Part shown: positions 1 to 12,071 of the stretch, piece after piece
Numbering within the stretch: position 1 is the first letter of the stretch
Layout: each line of letters opens with the position of its first letter
Assembly: GCF_050947875.1 (NCBI RefSeq)
Contig: NC_134568.1
Coordinates: forward strand, 208,670,845 to 208,734,844
DNA from: Dermacentor variabilis
Taxonomy: Eukaryota; Arthropoda; Arachnida; Ixodida; Ixodidae
Direction: 5' to 3'
Length of the DNA stretch: 64,000 nt
Program-made: the position numbers and the translations under genes
Notes under the pieces: generated by a model
Databases searched by the model: none
Told to the model about the DNA's origin: nothing
Seen by the model: the letters and a program-made list of their open reading frames with translations, nothing else

Positions 1-1603
1 GACACTGTAATACAAGAGTTATAGACGTCATAAATGACTGCCCTCCATTCTTCACTCAACAAGCACCAAACAACGTCTTCGTTCTCGTAACATCGCTCCG
101 TCGACGTCTCACAGTGTGCATTCGCATGAACTAGTATTACATGTGAACGGGGTTGTGCATAAACATGAATAGTGCATGACATTTGTTACATGTGCGGTAG
201 ATAAACATAAACTTTGGATCAAATGACATGCTGCATAAGATAAAAATAAAGAATATATATGCATTGCATTTTGTTGTACGGCATGTGATGAACGATTTCC
301 CCTAAAGCTTCGCGTCCCACATGCATTCAAATATGTGCGTTGGATCTGCCATTTTTTCGCTAGAAAACATGGGATTTTGAACCGACAAATGAACTAACTG
401 CAAAAGCCGTGCAGTTACCACTTTTAAATCCTTCCTTGATGACTCAAAAGTATATTAGGTGAATATTTTTCTGGTCTTTTTCCTTTGGTGTTGTGGAGAA
501 TGTTTTATTATGCGAGCCAATGCTAATTTGCGATGCTACAAGAACCTTTCAGGCTGTGCATCTTTGAACTGTGCAGCAATTGTAATGTTATTAACGTTTA
601 ATAATATTTTGTTTTACTTCTCATAATATGTATCTCAATTATTATTTTATTTTCAATCACATAAGTTTTCTTTATAATTGTTTTGTTTTGCAGGTAACTT
701 ATATTTTATCCCTTCTAAAAGAAATATTTAAATCAACAACTGTCATAACGCCAACATCTGTTTCATAGTGCTCAATAAAAATATTGCGAAAAACGAATAT
801 TGCGAAAAACTAATGAGCAGAGCGGAGGCCATTCGTCCTCAATATTGCCCGATAAAGGTGAACGTGCATGCAGTTCATTAGCCAAAATTGTATTTCTTTG
901 TCATAGCAAATGCAGCAATATGTATAGCCGTCACAGTTGGCTGCAACTGATTAATTTATTTGGCGCTCATACGAGCTGCCCAGTCTTCGTCACTTAAATT
1001 CATTCGTCTATCCAGTTCTTTTTTCTCTTTCTTTATTGAAATGAAAATAAAATAAAGAGACGTAGTCACCTTATAATGGTGACGGCTACTCCTTTCCTCA
1101 TAGCGTCATCATTACGCCTTGATACGGAACTATCCTGCTGTTGCTTTAACGATTGTTCCTTATCATATAATTGCCGCAGTGCGGCGTCTGGGCAGAACGA
1201 TTGCTGGTTGCCTTTTCATACGTAGGTCTGCCTACAACCAGCAACCTCTCCCGTCTTCTCGTGTGCCAAAACATTAGCAGTGTCCCCCAAGCTTGCCTGC
1301 CATGGACGGATAATTTCCCACATTTTTTATTATTTTAGTAGATTGTCTCTTTGCCACTAAACCACATTTCATACTACAACTACACTTCATTTTACTGTTG
1401 AATTGCCGCTTAATTACTATTTTATTCGATGATTAATAGTTTCTTTAAGGGGTTCTGCAATGCTTTCTTCTTCAAGCTTATGTGTAAATGGAATTCCCTC
1501 TTAAGCTATACCCTACTCTAATAAACATGTTACAGCCAGTTTTCCTTTTAGCGGCGATAAACAAATTTGTTAAACTACATCTTTAGTCTGACAAGGTATC
1601 TCT
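1..1603. other. AT-rich intergenic sequence, no gene seen
   Basis: I see no open frame with protein-like composition, no RNA fold and no recognisable transposon. The short open frames here are rich in rare residue runs and carry no domain motif. Confidence 0.5.
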
Positions 1604-1696
1604 GGTGTTCAGCAGGGACCCTTGATTGGGCGTTTGCTATATTAATGCCATAAAAGATTTTCCCAGAGATATAACTTCGTAGATTACCCTATACAG
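1604..1696 (+). pseudogene. Fragment of a non-LTR reverse transcriptase
   Basis: One frame reads GVQQGPLIGRLLY, stop, and an overlapping frame continues NAIKDFP. Together these resemble the conserved RT block GVPQGSxLGPLLFxxYINDLP of CR1/Jockey-type elements. Only about 90 bases are recognisable. A frameshift and a stop break it, and no YADD box follows. It is a relic; the assignment rests on this single block. Confidence 0.35.
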
Positions 1697-2460
1697 CATT
1701 CATTGTGTTTTCTGTAAGACAATTTCATCTCTTGGAAATCATCGCCTCCGCAACTGCCCTTCGCGAGGTTTTGCAAGTGGTGGAACACCCTCCCAAAAAT
1801 ACATTTAACTGGCGTGGTTTAGAGAACAACGCTACTGCTTTTTCTTGTGTCATTGGGGCCATCAGAATTTTTTTTGAGATCACACAATCGCAGAGAGAAA
1901 GAAGTCCCGGCAAGTTTTTTTTATTTTTTAATCAGCAAATATACAATGTTGATGCGCTTAACACACGTCTTTGGATGATGGTACAGGTGCAGTAACTCAG
2001 CATCAGTAATGAGGTGATATTCCGCGTACACTAAGCCACTTAACGGACAAACACTCTGCTGAAGAAACACTACCAGTTCAACTGTTGCAGTGTCCACTCA
2101 CTTTCGCGTACACAATCTCTGCTTCACACGCATCACTCTCACTCACGCAGTCGAGAAAAAAACGTTGCTATGGACAGCCTGGCTAACAGTGTAATGCTGG
2201 TGCACTCACCTACTGCCCCGACCTTTTCGTCTCTCCTTCTGTGGAGACCGTATATACTCACTCGATGTAACACCAAAAGTAAACCACACTATAAAGAGTA
2301 TACTGCCTCCTGCTATACTACAGGCTAACAAGATAAAAAATTTGGCAATAACTAAAACTAAGGATTTGCTTGCGATGCGTAACGTTTCTCATTTTTATAG
2401 CATCATTACTGTATATCCGGAGCAGGCACGTACAGTCTGTCGAAAAAGTTTAAAATCCTT

Positions 2461-2561
2461 TACGTGGGCGCGGCCGGCGGCTACAAAGGCCTCCCGTTAG
2501 GAGGTCCTGACAGTAGCTTCTCAGGATTAAATAAAGTTCGTTGTCTGTCTGTCTGTCCGCC
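2461..2561 (+). mobile_element. 3' tail of a non-LTR retroposon
   Basis: A GC-rich stretch runs into AATAAA (about 2530) and then a tandem TGTC/CTGT microsatellite (2538-2560). A polyadenylation signal immediately followed by a short simple repeat is the usual 3' end of arthropod non-LTR elements. No coding part is attached; the element would be severely 5' truncated. Confidence 0.45.
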
Positions 2562-2828
2562 ACTACCTTCTCCGCAGCAAGGCACCTCCTGTATATTGAC
2601 ACTATGGTGGCCACCTACATCGAAAGAAGTCGTCATCTTGCCGCTAATGAAGTCGAGCCTCGGTAGCGGCGACGCACGTGCGCCGCTCAACTCGGGTGAC
2701 AAGGTCAGTGGCCTTTACACGTTTGCGACATACTGTTTAAGTTCACATTAGTTTCCGGGGCGCACGCTGCACTTATAATCTTTTGACGTCTGTCAGGCGT
2801 GATACTATCCTAAAGCTATCATTTAAAG

Positions 2829-4424
2829 TTAAAATTGCCTTCCTCCCGACTTAACGGCCACACTTGGAGATAAATTGTGCGCCGTCCTGATAGCTGCGAC
2901 GGCGCCGTCTACACCGTCCGCGCCGAGCGCACCAAGGAGAGTGGTGCCGCCGTCACCTCCTCCTGTGTTTCCGAGGCCGTTCTTAAACACGGGGCCACCT
3001 TTGTAACCAATGTTGCCCAGCCCGACGCCAAGTAGAGCCGGGTGACGCACACCGATACCTACAAGTCCAGGTCCGCCGAGGCCTGCGAACACTGGTCCTC
3101 CGAGTCCGTGGCCGCCGAAACCACCGAGACCATGAAGGCCCAAGTTGTTCATGGCCAAATGATGTAGGCCTATGGTTCCAAGTCCTGGTCCTCCCAGCGC
3201 TGGTCCCCCAGGTCCTCCCAAAACGTGGCCATCCATACCGGGACCCAAAAGAGCGCGCCCGTGAAGGCCTGGGCCGAAATGTGCGGGACCTACGAGCGCT
3301 CCAAGACCACCAGCATTAGCTGGCCCAGCCGCAGGATTGGCACCAGTGGCGTACGTCTGCGCCTTCAGTGCGTTCGCTTTGGCCCCACTGAGGCCGTTGA
3401 GCGCTGCCGCGCCACCACCGAGCGCTGAGGTGAAGCCAGCCAGGCCGTGCCCGTTAAGGCTAATTCCGCCAGCAGCTTGGCCTACACGGACAACCGGTCT
3501 AATGGCGTGATGGACAGTGGCCACTGGGTGCTTGACATACTTTATGACGGGCTTTGTCACATACCGTAGGTTTACGACAGGCTGCTTCAGGAATGTAACG
3601 GAAGCGATCGGTGTGGCCACTGGTGCAGGAACGGAAACTCCCTGTCCATTTGGCGCTGCTATGAACTGGCCTCCTGCCCCAAGCAGACCAGCTCCTCCGA
3701 GACCCCCGTTGAAACCACCGCTCAGGGCGGCTGCTAGATTCGCTGCTTGACCGGGCCCCAAGACAGTGCCCTGACCACCGAGGCCGCCTCCTCCAGCTCC
3801 CAGGTACTGTGGCACTCCGGCTCCGCCACCGACTCCCGCAGAAGTCGTTTCCAGGAGCGCGCAGAGGGCGACGAAAAGCACCTGTACGTCAAATCAACAG
3901 AACCCGTGTGACTTCGTTCAACTTACGGTAGGCGTGGTCTGCTTTCACAGGTTATTGGACAAAAGCAACATTTTATATCATTATTCTTCCTTTATCTGTG
4001 GAGGTTACGATCGTTAATGAGCATTGTACAATGCTTCAATTTTACATGACCCCTAAATGTTCTGACTCCTTGAACGATCATTGTGTTTGACGTGCATTTT
4101 TTTCTTGTTTGACCTTTATGTTCAACAGCTATGTCATAATGGCAGCTTTGACGCTGGCAAGAAGCTTGCACCAAGGCTACCAGTATGAGAAAAAACGGAG
4201 CATGGTGTAATCGGCAAATTGAATTCCAGCACCTACCTGTAGCAGAACCTGCACATTTAGCACGTCTAAGGGGCTCACCGAGCATTCACCCATTTAGAGC
4301 ATTTCGAAACCTTGAAGGAGCTCCGCAACCGCATTGAGGATTGCGGTTACAAAGCTGCAACAAGAGCTCGTGCAGCGGGATTGAACGTGTTTGAGACAGA
4401 GCATGTACTCACGGCAGTTCTCAT
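2829..4424 (-). CDS. Secreted glycine-rich structural protein (tick cement/cuticle type), two exons
   Basis: Exon 1 is 4424-4413 and codes M-R-T-A. It is followed by a donor GTGAGTAC. The acceptor TACAG precedes exon 2 at 3881, which runs to a TAA at 2829. The joined protein is about 354 aa and starts MRTAVLFVALCALLETTSA, a clear signal peptide that neither exon encodes alone. The mature part is rich in Gly, Leu and Ala, with GGLGG and GPGLGG runs. A non-Gly block near residues 100-140 carries VTKPVIKYVKHP and AIRPVVRVG, a basic Pro-Val segment. There are no cysteines beyond the signal peptide and no catalytic motif. Such composition is typical of extracellular structural proteins of ticks (attachment cement or cuticle); the exact role is inferred. 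The architecture matches the gene at 52845-57890. Exon 2 alone has no ATG at its 5' end, which supports the splice model. Confidence 0.75.
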
Positions 4425-4483
4425 GCTGGTATCCACAGCTTGCTCTCGGTTTCGTCTGTTGGCCGGCTGCGACGTAGGGTGCC

Positions 4484-4490
4484 CTTTATA
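4484..4490 (-). promoter_or_regulatory. TATA box of the first glycine-rich gene
   Basis: The minus strand reads CTATAAAGGGC, 60 bases upstream of the proposed ATG at 4424. A start site about 30 bases downstream would give a 5' UTR of roughly 35 bases. A second glycine-rich gene in this window has the same TATA-to-ATG spacing. Confidence 0.6.
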
Positions 4491-4494
4491 GCAG

Positions 4495-6309
4495 TCTCAA
4501 TGGGACCCGTGTGGAGGTGACCTCCTGAACGCGCCGGGGAGCGTCGCAAGATCACTTTCCTCGGTCAATGTCTCACAGCAGCGCAGCCCAAACAACCGAT
4601 AACGTCTTTGCCACGCACGACAGGGCTGAAAGCGAATTCTGTGTCAAGAGGCCTCTAAACAGCGCTTTCTTTTCTGGAGGACGTTACTGGGCTGAAAGCG
4701 CAACTGGTTTTTTTGGATCAACGAGGAAATATCCATTCTAGCCAACCTCTCTCTGCAGCTGTATAGTGACGGTCTACGTACGCGACTAAAGTGTTCCTGA
4801 AATGTTTCAGTTTTTCGCGCGCAGTGCGGGGAAGTAGATTAGCAGATTAGGTGTGGTTGGTCGGCTGTTGCGGGAGAGTAATTAGGCGTTTCCAGCTTTT
4901 GTCATTGTTTAACCTTTCAATACCCTTTCTTACTTCTGGTTTGATGTCCGGGGCTTGGTTTCTCTATTGACTTTAACGATGCCTTATATGTAATCTTTTG
5001 TGTGACTCTATCCTTGTCGCTGCATTGACTAACCACTGTGAAGAGCGTAGATTTCAGTTGAAAAATCACAGTTCATTGCACGGGGGATTAAACATGCACG
5101 CTAAATATGTTTGCGAGCGTATCTTTATATGCTTCAATGGGAAATATCAAATAAGCGTTAGGGAAACGCAAGAAAATTGTACCAACAATAGGAGTAACTG
5201 AGGTCAGCCTGTATTTAAAGAATAATAATCAGCTTGAAACAGTGCCTTGCATCAGATGCCAGAAATACGAACTCGATAGGCGCCTAGAAATATACTGCTT
5301 TTTTCAGTAGGTTTTACACTAGAGCATTTCCTTCGCAGAGCGAAAAAGTGTTAACTGTAACACCAGTGTATCTCGCTGCAGATTTTTAGTATTTGCCTTT
5401 TCTTAATCAAACTGAATACGTGTCACCTAAATGAAGTAAAACAGAAATAAAGGTATATTTGTAGCATTATTTTGTTAGCATCTGCACTCTATTTAGGCTT
5501 TACAGAGTAGCCCAGTGTTTTTATCAAGGGGATCGTCGCATTGCCAACATATCTGCTTCGACAGTTAAATGCCCATTCACAAAAAAATGCTCAAGTGTGG
5601 CTGTTTGAGGTCACTTAGCTGCACGCGGTTCGCGTTGAACATAGTGAGAGATTTCGGTTCGTGCAAGCGTGCAGCTGCCAGCGTCAGCCTGTTACAAAGC
5701 CGCCACCTTGCTTCGGCTGCGTTTGTAGCAAAGTGTGATACAAACGCATGACCGCGACACAAATCGGAGAAATCCATTTCCGAGAACAAAAGATAGGGAA
5801 CTTTCTGCATTGCTTTAAGTTTCCTGGCTTTGCACATATAGATAAAGCTACAAACGTGCTTAGTTTAAATATTTGCCGGAGAAAGTATTGGATTCGAAAG
5901 CGTCAGTTTCGCTGGTGTTCTTCAGGGTTAAATGCAAGCGCTTCACTCGGGGCCAACATCGAAATAGAACGATCACTACAACGTGTTGCACGGAATGCTC
6001 GAGTGGAGGCTTATAAACCCGTTACTAGAAATCAAGAAGCAGCTTGATGCCATCGGCGATTATAAGTTGCAGTGGACAGTGTAGATAATGACTCATTTAA
6101 TACTCTTTGGTATAAGGTTTCAAAAGTTGCTTTAGCTTTCACTATAAGCTAAGTTTTCAATAAAACAGCATATGAATGAGGTATTTAAAAAAAACGTGTT
6201 CGGGGAGTTAGCTTGGTTGAAGCCTCAGTTTAGATTCGAAAAGATAGTTTTTTGTCGTATTAAGCTCTGCACTTATTTAAAGCAGGTAAGTTCACGTTCT
6301 TTAGATCAT
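4495..6309. other. Intergenic sequence, no gene seen
   Basis: This is the upstream flank of the first glycine-rich gene. I see no domain-bearing open frame, SINE or hairpin in it. Confidence 0.4.
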
Positions 6310-6550
6310 GTGGTTTCAGGCCCCAAAACATCGATGGGGCTTTGAGAGACGACCTAGTGGAGACTCTCCTGATTAATTTTGAGTTTTTTGCCACCTGAAG
6401 TTCTTAAACGTGCACCTAAACGTACGCACCCCCCCCCCCCCCCAAGCGCTTTCGCGTTTCTCCCCTATCTAAACGTGGCCGCCGCGGACGGGAATCGAAC
6501 CGCCAAAGTCGTCACCAGCAGCAGAGCGCCGTAGCCGCTCAGAAAATCGC
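6310..6550 (-). mobile_element. Diverged Ruka-type SINE
   Basis: Read on the minus strand, a degraded tRNA-like head (B-box remnant near 6490-6510) is followed by the Ruka body with its hallmark GTGCACGT and a section ending in a CCACTAGG-like remnant of CCACTACGGCGTG. A run of 15 or more C residues (about 6429-6443) interrupts the body. It is strongly diverged, so it is an old copy. Confidence 0.6.
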
Positions 6551-7282
6551 AGCAAGCAGTTCATATGTCTAGTCCCTCTACTTTTATCCTTAATGCAACG
6601 AAAACACGCTGGATTCATTATCGCTGTAAAAAGGATAATGGCAGATAACAACGCAGAAACTCGTACTGTTACGGATTTTGTTCTTCGCAGCCTAAATAAT
6701 ATGCACTTTAACTGGGTGCGAAAGATTCATAGCTATTGTTGTATGCAGCTCTCTAATCATAATGTGGGCTGGTTGTATTTTTGTATGTAGCTTTCCCCTT
6801 CGCCATGGAAATTGGTTAAGCAATAATGGTAAACAGTCTACTTCTCTAAAAGTAACGTTGCCTTTTTCCATATCAGTTGTACACGCAATACTAACAGTTG
6901 TGTTACTGCCAAAAAAATTTCTTATGAAACCTTGCTATTCTTTTATCTGTTGTGCACATCGTTTTAATCGCTACAATTACATGGCACTACACATAATGTA
7001 ATTTCACGCCTAACCATGTGGTCGCGTCATTTATTTTCGTTTTTTGTTTATATCTAATTTATATATCTAATATATCTAATACTTTCGACTTTATTAACAA
7101 TGTAGCAATCTAGAAGTCCATAAAGGTCTCAAATCATTCTGTAAGTATTGAAGTATGGAAATGCGTATAGCAAGACAGCTTGCATTCACGTGCTGAAAGT
7201 AGATAAGTAAGTAAAACCATTTGTCGCATTTCTTAAAGGACGCTCTGCGCCGTCACAAAGCTTAAATAATACGACTTAAAAG
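6551..7282. other. AT-rich intergenic sequence, no gene seen
   Basis: No coding frame, RNA gene or repeat family is recognised. A short (TATATCTAAT) repetition lies near 7050-7080. Confidence 0.4.
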
Positions 7283-7361
7283 AGTGTCCTCCGCTTATAA
7301 CAGCGCAGGACACTATTTTCTTCACAAGAGCTACGGTTTATACCGTAGCTCTTGTGAAGAA
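7283..7361. repeat. Two adjacent hairpins
   Basis: The first hairpin has 13-base arms at 7283-7295 and 7302-7314 with one mismatch and a 6-base loop. The second has perfect 20-base arms at 7318-7337 and 7342-7361 with a 4-base loop TTAT. They are separated by 3 bases. No gene flanks them closely. The second could be a remnant of a palindromic transposon end or a hairpin RNA. Confidence 0.7.
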
Positions 7362-8701
7362 GTTCGGGCATACGTTTCTTTTTATCTATAGTTTCTTTTT
7401 CTCGGTAATTCACATTCTCTATTTAATTTTACCGTACTTGTTGCATATTAATCGCCAATCATCAAGCTGTACGTAAGTTATCGCTCATTTCTTCACAACG
7501 CGTTTCTTAACCGAACCATCAGTCGCACATGACTGCAGTCGCTTTCTGTCAATGAAATAGGAGTCAAAGTATGGAGAATGACCATTTATCACAGTCACAA
7601 CAACGGATTTTTAGTGCTTATGTAAGTCGCCACAAAATGATACAATTAAATTGATCATAGTTCCTCGAACATGAGGGCTTTCGACGCAAAATGAGCCTGC
7701 CTTGTTTGTAACGCTGCTGAATTTTAGAAACAGCAATATATTCTGCACGAGTTTCGTACTGAGTAACAGTGTCTCACGCTAGTGACAAATGCTTTCTTTT
7801 TATCATCATCCTCTTAGGCCGATTGTGCGAGTTTTCTCACTGTTCCATTAGGGTACTTCCTGCAACTCGGGTACTTACGCAAGCTCGGGATGGCTGCCTA
7901 CGAATAACGTCATGAAGTGCCTTTATTGCTGGTGAGGTAAGATTATTTTCCTTGTTATGAGCCACGCAGGAAAAATGTAAGCGCCGAGGCAAGCGCGAGA
8001 CACGTAACCTCGAACTTTCAGCGGGATTTGAGGTCGATGTGAGATTTCCGGGTTCGCCAGGTGCACGCTTTCATTTCTGCACTATACTTCTGAAGGTCAG
8101 TATCCGCGTGCGAAGGCGCCGTGGGGGTTGCGATCTGCTCACGCGGCTGAGCTTTTGGCAGCTGTGGAGGCCTCTTTTGTGTGGTGTATGTCCCTTATGA
8201 AAATGTAAGCCGCGTGGTGAATTTAATCAGAGTTAGAGGGTACATTTCGCGAGGATAAAGCTTCGAGGAAATGGATCAAGTGGCTATGGTGAGTCACAAA
8301 GACTACAGCTGTAATATTAGAAGAACGCTTACTATTTTTGTGCGCTATATGTTAATATTTGCAAGGCCCAAGCTAAGCTACTGTGTACTCTCATTATTGT
8401 GCCTTCAAAACAAGAGTGAGGTTCGCATAAGATGGAAGCTCGAAGTGATTTACAGTCGTCAAAAGGAGGATGTCGGAACGTTGGCTTCAGCGGCATTCCT
8501 TGTTCGACGACCGTTGGTTGTTGTTATATTTCGGTACTTTACGCAGAAGAATAGAGATATAAATGGCGCAACTACACTGCACACCGCCTTAAACGTTTCT
8601 CTAAGAAACAAGGCATCATTTATAACTCTATAGTCGCACTGGACATGAAATTTCCACTCAGAAAACGATCTAGAGGCAAGTGCATGTTATGTCATACAAA
8701 A
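7362..8701. other. Intergenic sequence, no gene seen
   Basis: A 120-codon open frame begins at 8271 on the plus strand but has no motif, signal peptide or codon bias that would make it a gene. The rest is featureless to me. Confidence 0.4.
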
Positions 8702-8727
8702 ACCACGTTCAAGATATTGAACGTGGT
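8702..8727. repeat. Short perfect hairpin
   Basis: Arms ACCACGTTCAA (8702-8712) and its complement (8717-8727) flank a 4-base loop. It is a simple inverted repeat with no associated feature. Confidence 0.6.
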
Positions 8728-9106
8728 GAAAAAATGGAGACTGAGAAAAGTCGCTTACAAGATAAAAGAATGCGTAATGTTTTTTTTTTCCTTTTTTTCC
8801 CTCATTGCAAATATTGCCGCTAGAACTCCTCTCGATCAAACATGAGATCTCCTTATTCAGTTATGCATTGCTTTGTGGCAGTTGAATTTATTTGCTATTT
8901 ATGTACTTGATTTCGTACATTCGGGCTATCGAACGCATTCCCTCTCGCCCACTACTCGGTGCACTTTCCATGATTACTTGTATGTGGTCTACATACCGTT
9001 CCCCAGTTTATCCAGCACTGTCTGAATGTCCTTAGAGTAGCCACTTTCACCGGATACTTATCCACTCACCTATATTGCGTGCGAACCTCTGCCTCATGTT
9101 CGGAAG

Positions 9107-9526
9107 GTGATTTCACGCGTTGCCGACACAACGCTGCCTTTGGCTCGACCGCGCTTGAAACGCTTTCGCCGTCGTCCTGAAATGCCGCAAAATTTACCGA
9201 ACCTCACCTCCGAGTTCGACGACGCTGCATCGATTGCTTCCGGTGGGCTTGGAAGTTATTGGACACGAGGGTGGTACGTGCACGCGGTCGATCACACATC
9301 GCTCCCTCCCTGTAATGTCTCTGGCTTTAATGCAGCCGCCTCGTTTTTCAAAGCTGTGCCGTATACACAACATCCCATTGAAATTTTTCTATCCCCCTCC
9401 AAAAGAAAAAAGAAAAGAAAAAGAAGGGTTGATGAGATTGTGACGCGATCGGCCGAGAGCTCAGACACCGATGATGAGAATCGGACAAGGTTTGAGGAGA
9501 CTCGGTCAGCAATGCGCGTGGCGTGA
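9107..9526 (+). CDS. Unrecognised 139-codon open frame
   Basis: The frame is hydrophilic, with a basic run KRKKKRKRR near residues 98-107 followed by an acidic serine-rich patch SSDTDDEN, as in nuclear proteins or retroelement Gag fragments. I do not recognise it. There is no clear promoter, splice pattern or homologue. The basic run comes from an A-rich DNA tract and could be accidental. It may be a real exon, a Gag relic or chance. Confidence 0.15.
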   Translation: MISRVADTTLPLARPRLKRFRRRPEMPQNLPNLTSEFDDAASIASGGLGSYWTRGWYVHAVDHTSLPPCNVSGFNAAASFFKAVPYTQHPIEIFLSPSKRKKKRKRRVDEIVTRSAESSDTDDENRTRFEETRSAMRVA

Positions 9527-10781
9527 AATGCTGTACAAAAGCTGAATCTCTCGCAATCGTGGCTCGATTTTCGTTAGGTATGCCAGTGTTTGTGCAAAGA
9601 GCGTAATGTCATCTTTACAACGATAACAGTCATGCTGTATTAACACTACTTTAACCCCTCAAATGCACATTGAAAATAAGCGTGGCAAAACATTTTCTCT
9701 TTCGAGAGACAGCACCGAATGCCTGAATAAACGCGAATTTCAGGTTTTCCACTGCACGGAGGTGGCAAAATGGATTAGTACATTCTCGAGTGCTCAATGA
9801 ACCTGAAACCTACTATAATATTTAAAGGCGTTTTTTTCTTTTTGTTTGCTCAAAAATTGCGATGCCCTGGCACAATGTCCTCTCTAAAGCTTTACTATAG
9901 AGGATAATTAGTCCGACGCATACATTTTCCGAGCATTGATATTTCAGGTTCTCTCTCTCGTTTCTTTTTTTCGTTAGGTTCAAGGTGCGTACAACTAAGT
10001 TCTTCATTGCTGAAGGAAACCTCGTGGAAGAATGGGGAACCTTTATTTTATTTATTGAATTAATCAGACGACTCCTGTCTGTGATTTTCCGTACCGAGGG
10101 CATTTTGAAAGAGGGGAGTGGAGTGCGTAGTGCGATTTTATTAAGAGACGGGAAGAGATTATGGGCTAAAAAAATACATAATTTAGGTGCATGGCGTAGT
10201 ACTGACGAAATTAGATTTGTCCTTCATTGCGCAAGGGAGCCTTATTGGAAAACTATCTGAGACGCCCATGACTTCCGAGCTCATTTCATTTTGGGCACAG
10301 ATATCTGCAAGATCTTCGGCTCTAGCTTTGGCATAAATTGAATTTTTTTTTACGTGAGGGGCGTCGCTGATTGGATGTACTGGAATTCTCATGCATTGTT
10401 CTTTTGTTCTCTTACCTTGCTCTCATATATGGAGTTGACTGTTTGTAATGGTTATATATTCTCGCATTAGGGGGGGGGGGTACATGGTATATGCTGATTT
10501 TGTTAAGTGGGATATCTTCTTTTTGTGTGTCATTTGTTGCACACTACGAACGTGGTTACTGTTGCTTAGATGGAAACATCATTAACAGTTCGAATATCTT
10601 TTTTTTTAGCTTTTAATTGCACGAATGTGTAATCATTACTGTAATTATTATTAATTAATTGCACGAATGTGTATTTTATTTCCATGCTTTGCATACCATG
10701 AATGCTGCGGTCTTATTTAAGCTGAATGTTGCTACCCTTCCGCTAAGCGGGTGCAACACTCTGTCGTGAGTCCCACTAACC
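9527..10781. other. Intergenic sequence, no gene seen
   Basis: AT-rich with short homopolymer runs (a G run near 10470). No domain-bearing frame or SINE is recognised. Confidence 0.4.
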
Positions 10782-11039
10782 TCCCTTCTTCCTCACCCGC
10801 CGTGGTTGCTCAGTGGCTATGGTGTTTGGCTGCTGAGCCGGAGGTTGCGGGATCGAATCCCCGCCACGGCGGCCACATTTCCATGTGGGCGAAAACACCC
10901 GTGTACTTAGATTTAGGTGCACGTTAAAGAACCCCGGGTGGTCGAAATTTCCGGAGTCCTCCACTACGGCGTGCCTCATAATCAGAAAGTGGTTTTGGCA
11001 TGTAAAACCCCATAATTTTATCCCTTCTTCCTCACCCGC
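10782..11039 (+). mobile_element. Ruka: Full-length Ruka-family SINE with 19-bp target-site duplication
   Basis: A tRNA-like head carries a Pol III A box (GTTGCTCAGTGGCTATGG) and a B box (GGTTGCGGGATCGAATCC). The body follows with GGTGCACGTTAAAGAACC and the GTGCCTCATAATCAGAAAG tail. The element is flanked by a perfect direct repeat TCCCTTCTTCCTCACCCGC at 10782-10800 and 11021-11039. This is the signature of L1/LINE-type retroposition. Ruka is a SINE family described from ixodid ticks. The perfect duplication and intact boxes suggest a fairly recent insertion. Confidence 0.9.
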
Positions 11040-12000
11040 GGGTAATGAATGCTATATATATTGTAGGGGAAAGAAAGAAATGGCTACAACAGAATGAAAT
11101 GAATAGATAGATAAACTGGCGCTACACAGGATTTCTGCTAAACTGTCGTGAATTCATTACTAGCCGGCTTGAGTTCTGCAATTGCAGCATGTGACTTAGA
11201 GTAATTATTTATGAAGATTCTTGCATAAACGTTCTAAATTTGCTAATCGAGCATCTCCATTTGTCGTGCAAGTAATGTTCGCCTCTTCCCATGTGGCCCA
11301 CCTGAGCACAGGGAACAGCGCTGCACGCCAGAGGCAAGTTTACTGCGACCAACAGCTTTGAGGAGCACAACGGGCATACCGTGCTCGTCGTGCACGCTTT
11401 GGTTACCGCCAAGCGTGCGTATTGATTTCTGGCGAACTAAATGCGAAATCGAGAGGAAAGCGGCAAATGGATATGGAGGGCGCTGTTCATAACGTTGGTG
11501 TACGAACTTTCATATGTCTGAGGTAATTGTGGGAGTCCGTATAAATTATCAACGCCAAAGAACACCGACCGGGACGTTTAGGGTGAACTCGCTGGGGTTG
11601 AAATTACAGAAGGATCAGACGCACGCTAGAGCCTCCTCCACTGACGGCATTTCTCGCCCTTCGCAACCCAGGGACTGCCGTCAGCTGTCGAAATACCGCA
11701 AAAACAAGGAGAACGTGCGATATTTTAATACTAACGCCATCTGCCGAGTTTGCGCTAAATTACGTGCGTGCGCGAAACGGTTCCTTCCCATTTGTTTTTT
11801 TATTCTTTTCTTTCTCTGTTTCTTTTTTTCTGAGTTCGCGCCGACTTTGCGCACTTACATTTTTGCGTCAGTATAGCCTTTCACCACATTAGAGTTGTGT
11901 TTGGCGTGGCGCTTGCACAAAACTTGGTAACTTCTCATCCTCTCTTAACATCCCGTCTTTCTATTCGCCCCCTTTTCGATCCCCCAGCGTATCGTAGCCA
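11040..12000. other. Intergenic sequence between SINE and non-LTR element
   Basis: No gene is seen. A 120-codon plus-strand frame at 11514-11876 ends in a Phe-rich low-complexity tail and is not convincing. The 5' end of the following non-LTR element may lie near 11940-12070 but I cannot place it. Confidence 0.35.
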
Positions 12001-12071
12001 ACCTGACGCTCTTCTGTATCACCGTCTTCTCCCTTTCTGGCCTCCGCCTCGTCCGCTGTCGACACAGTCTC

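Noticed and set aside
6429..6443. Poly-C tract as a regulatory or quadruplex element
   Set aside because: It lies inside a decayed SINE and is more simply a homopolymer expansion; similar G or C runs occur elsewhere (about 45590-45650, 57543-57559).
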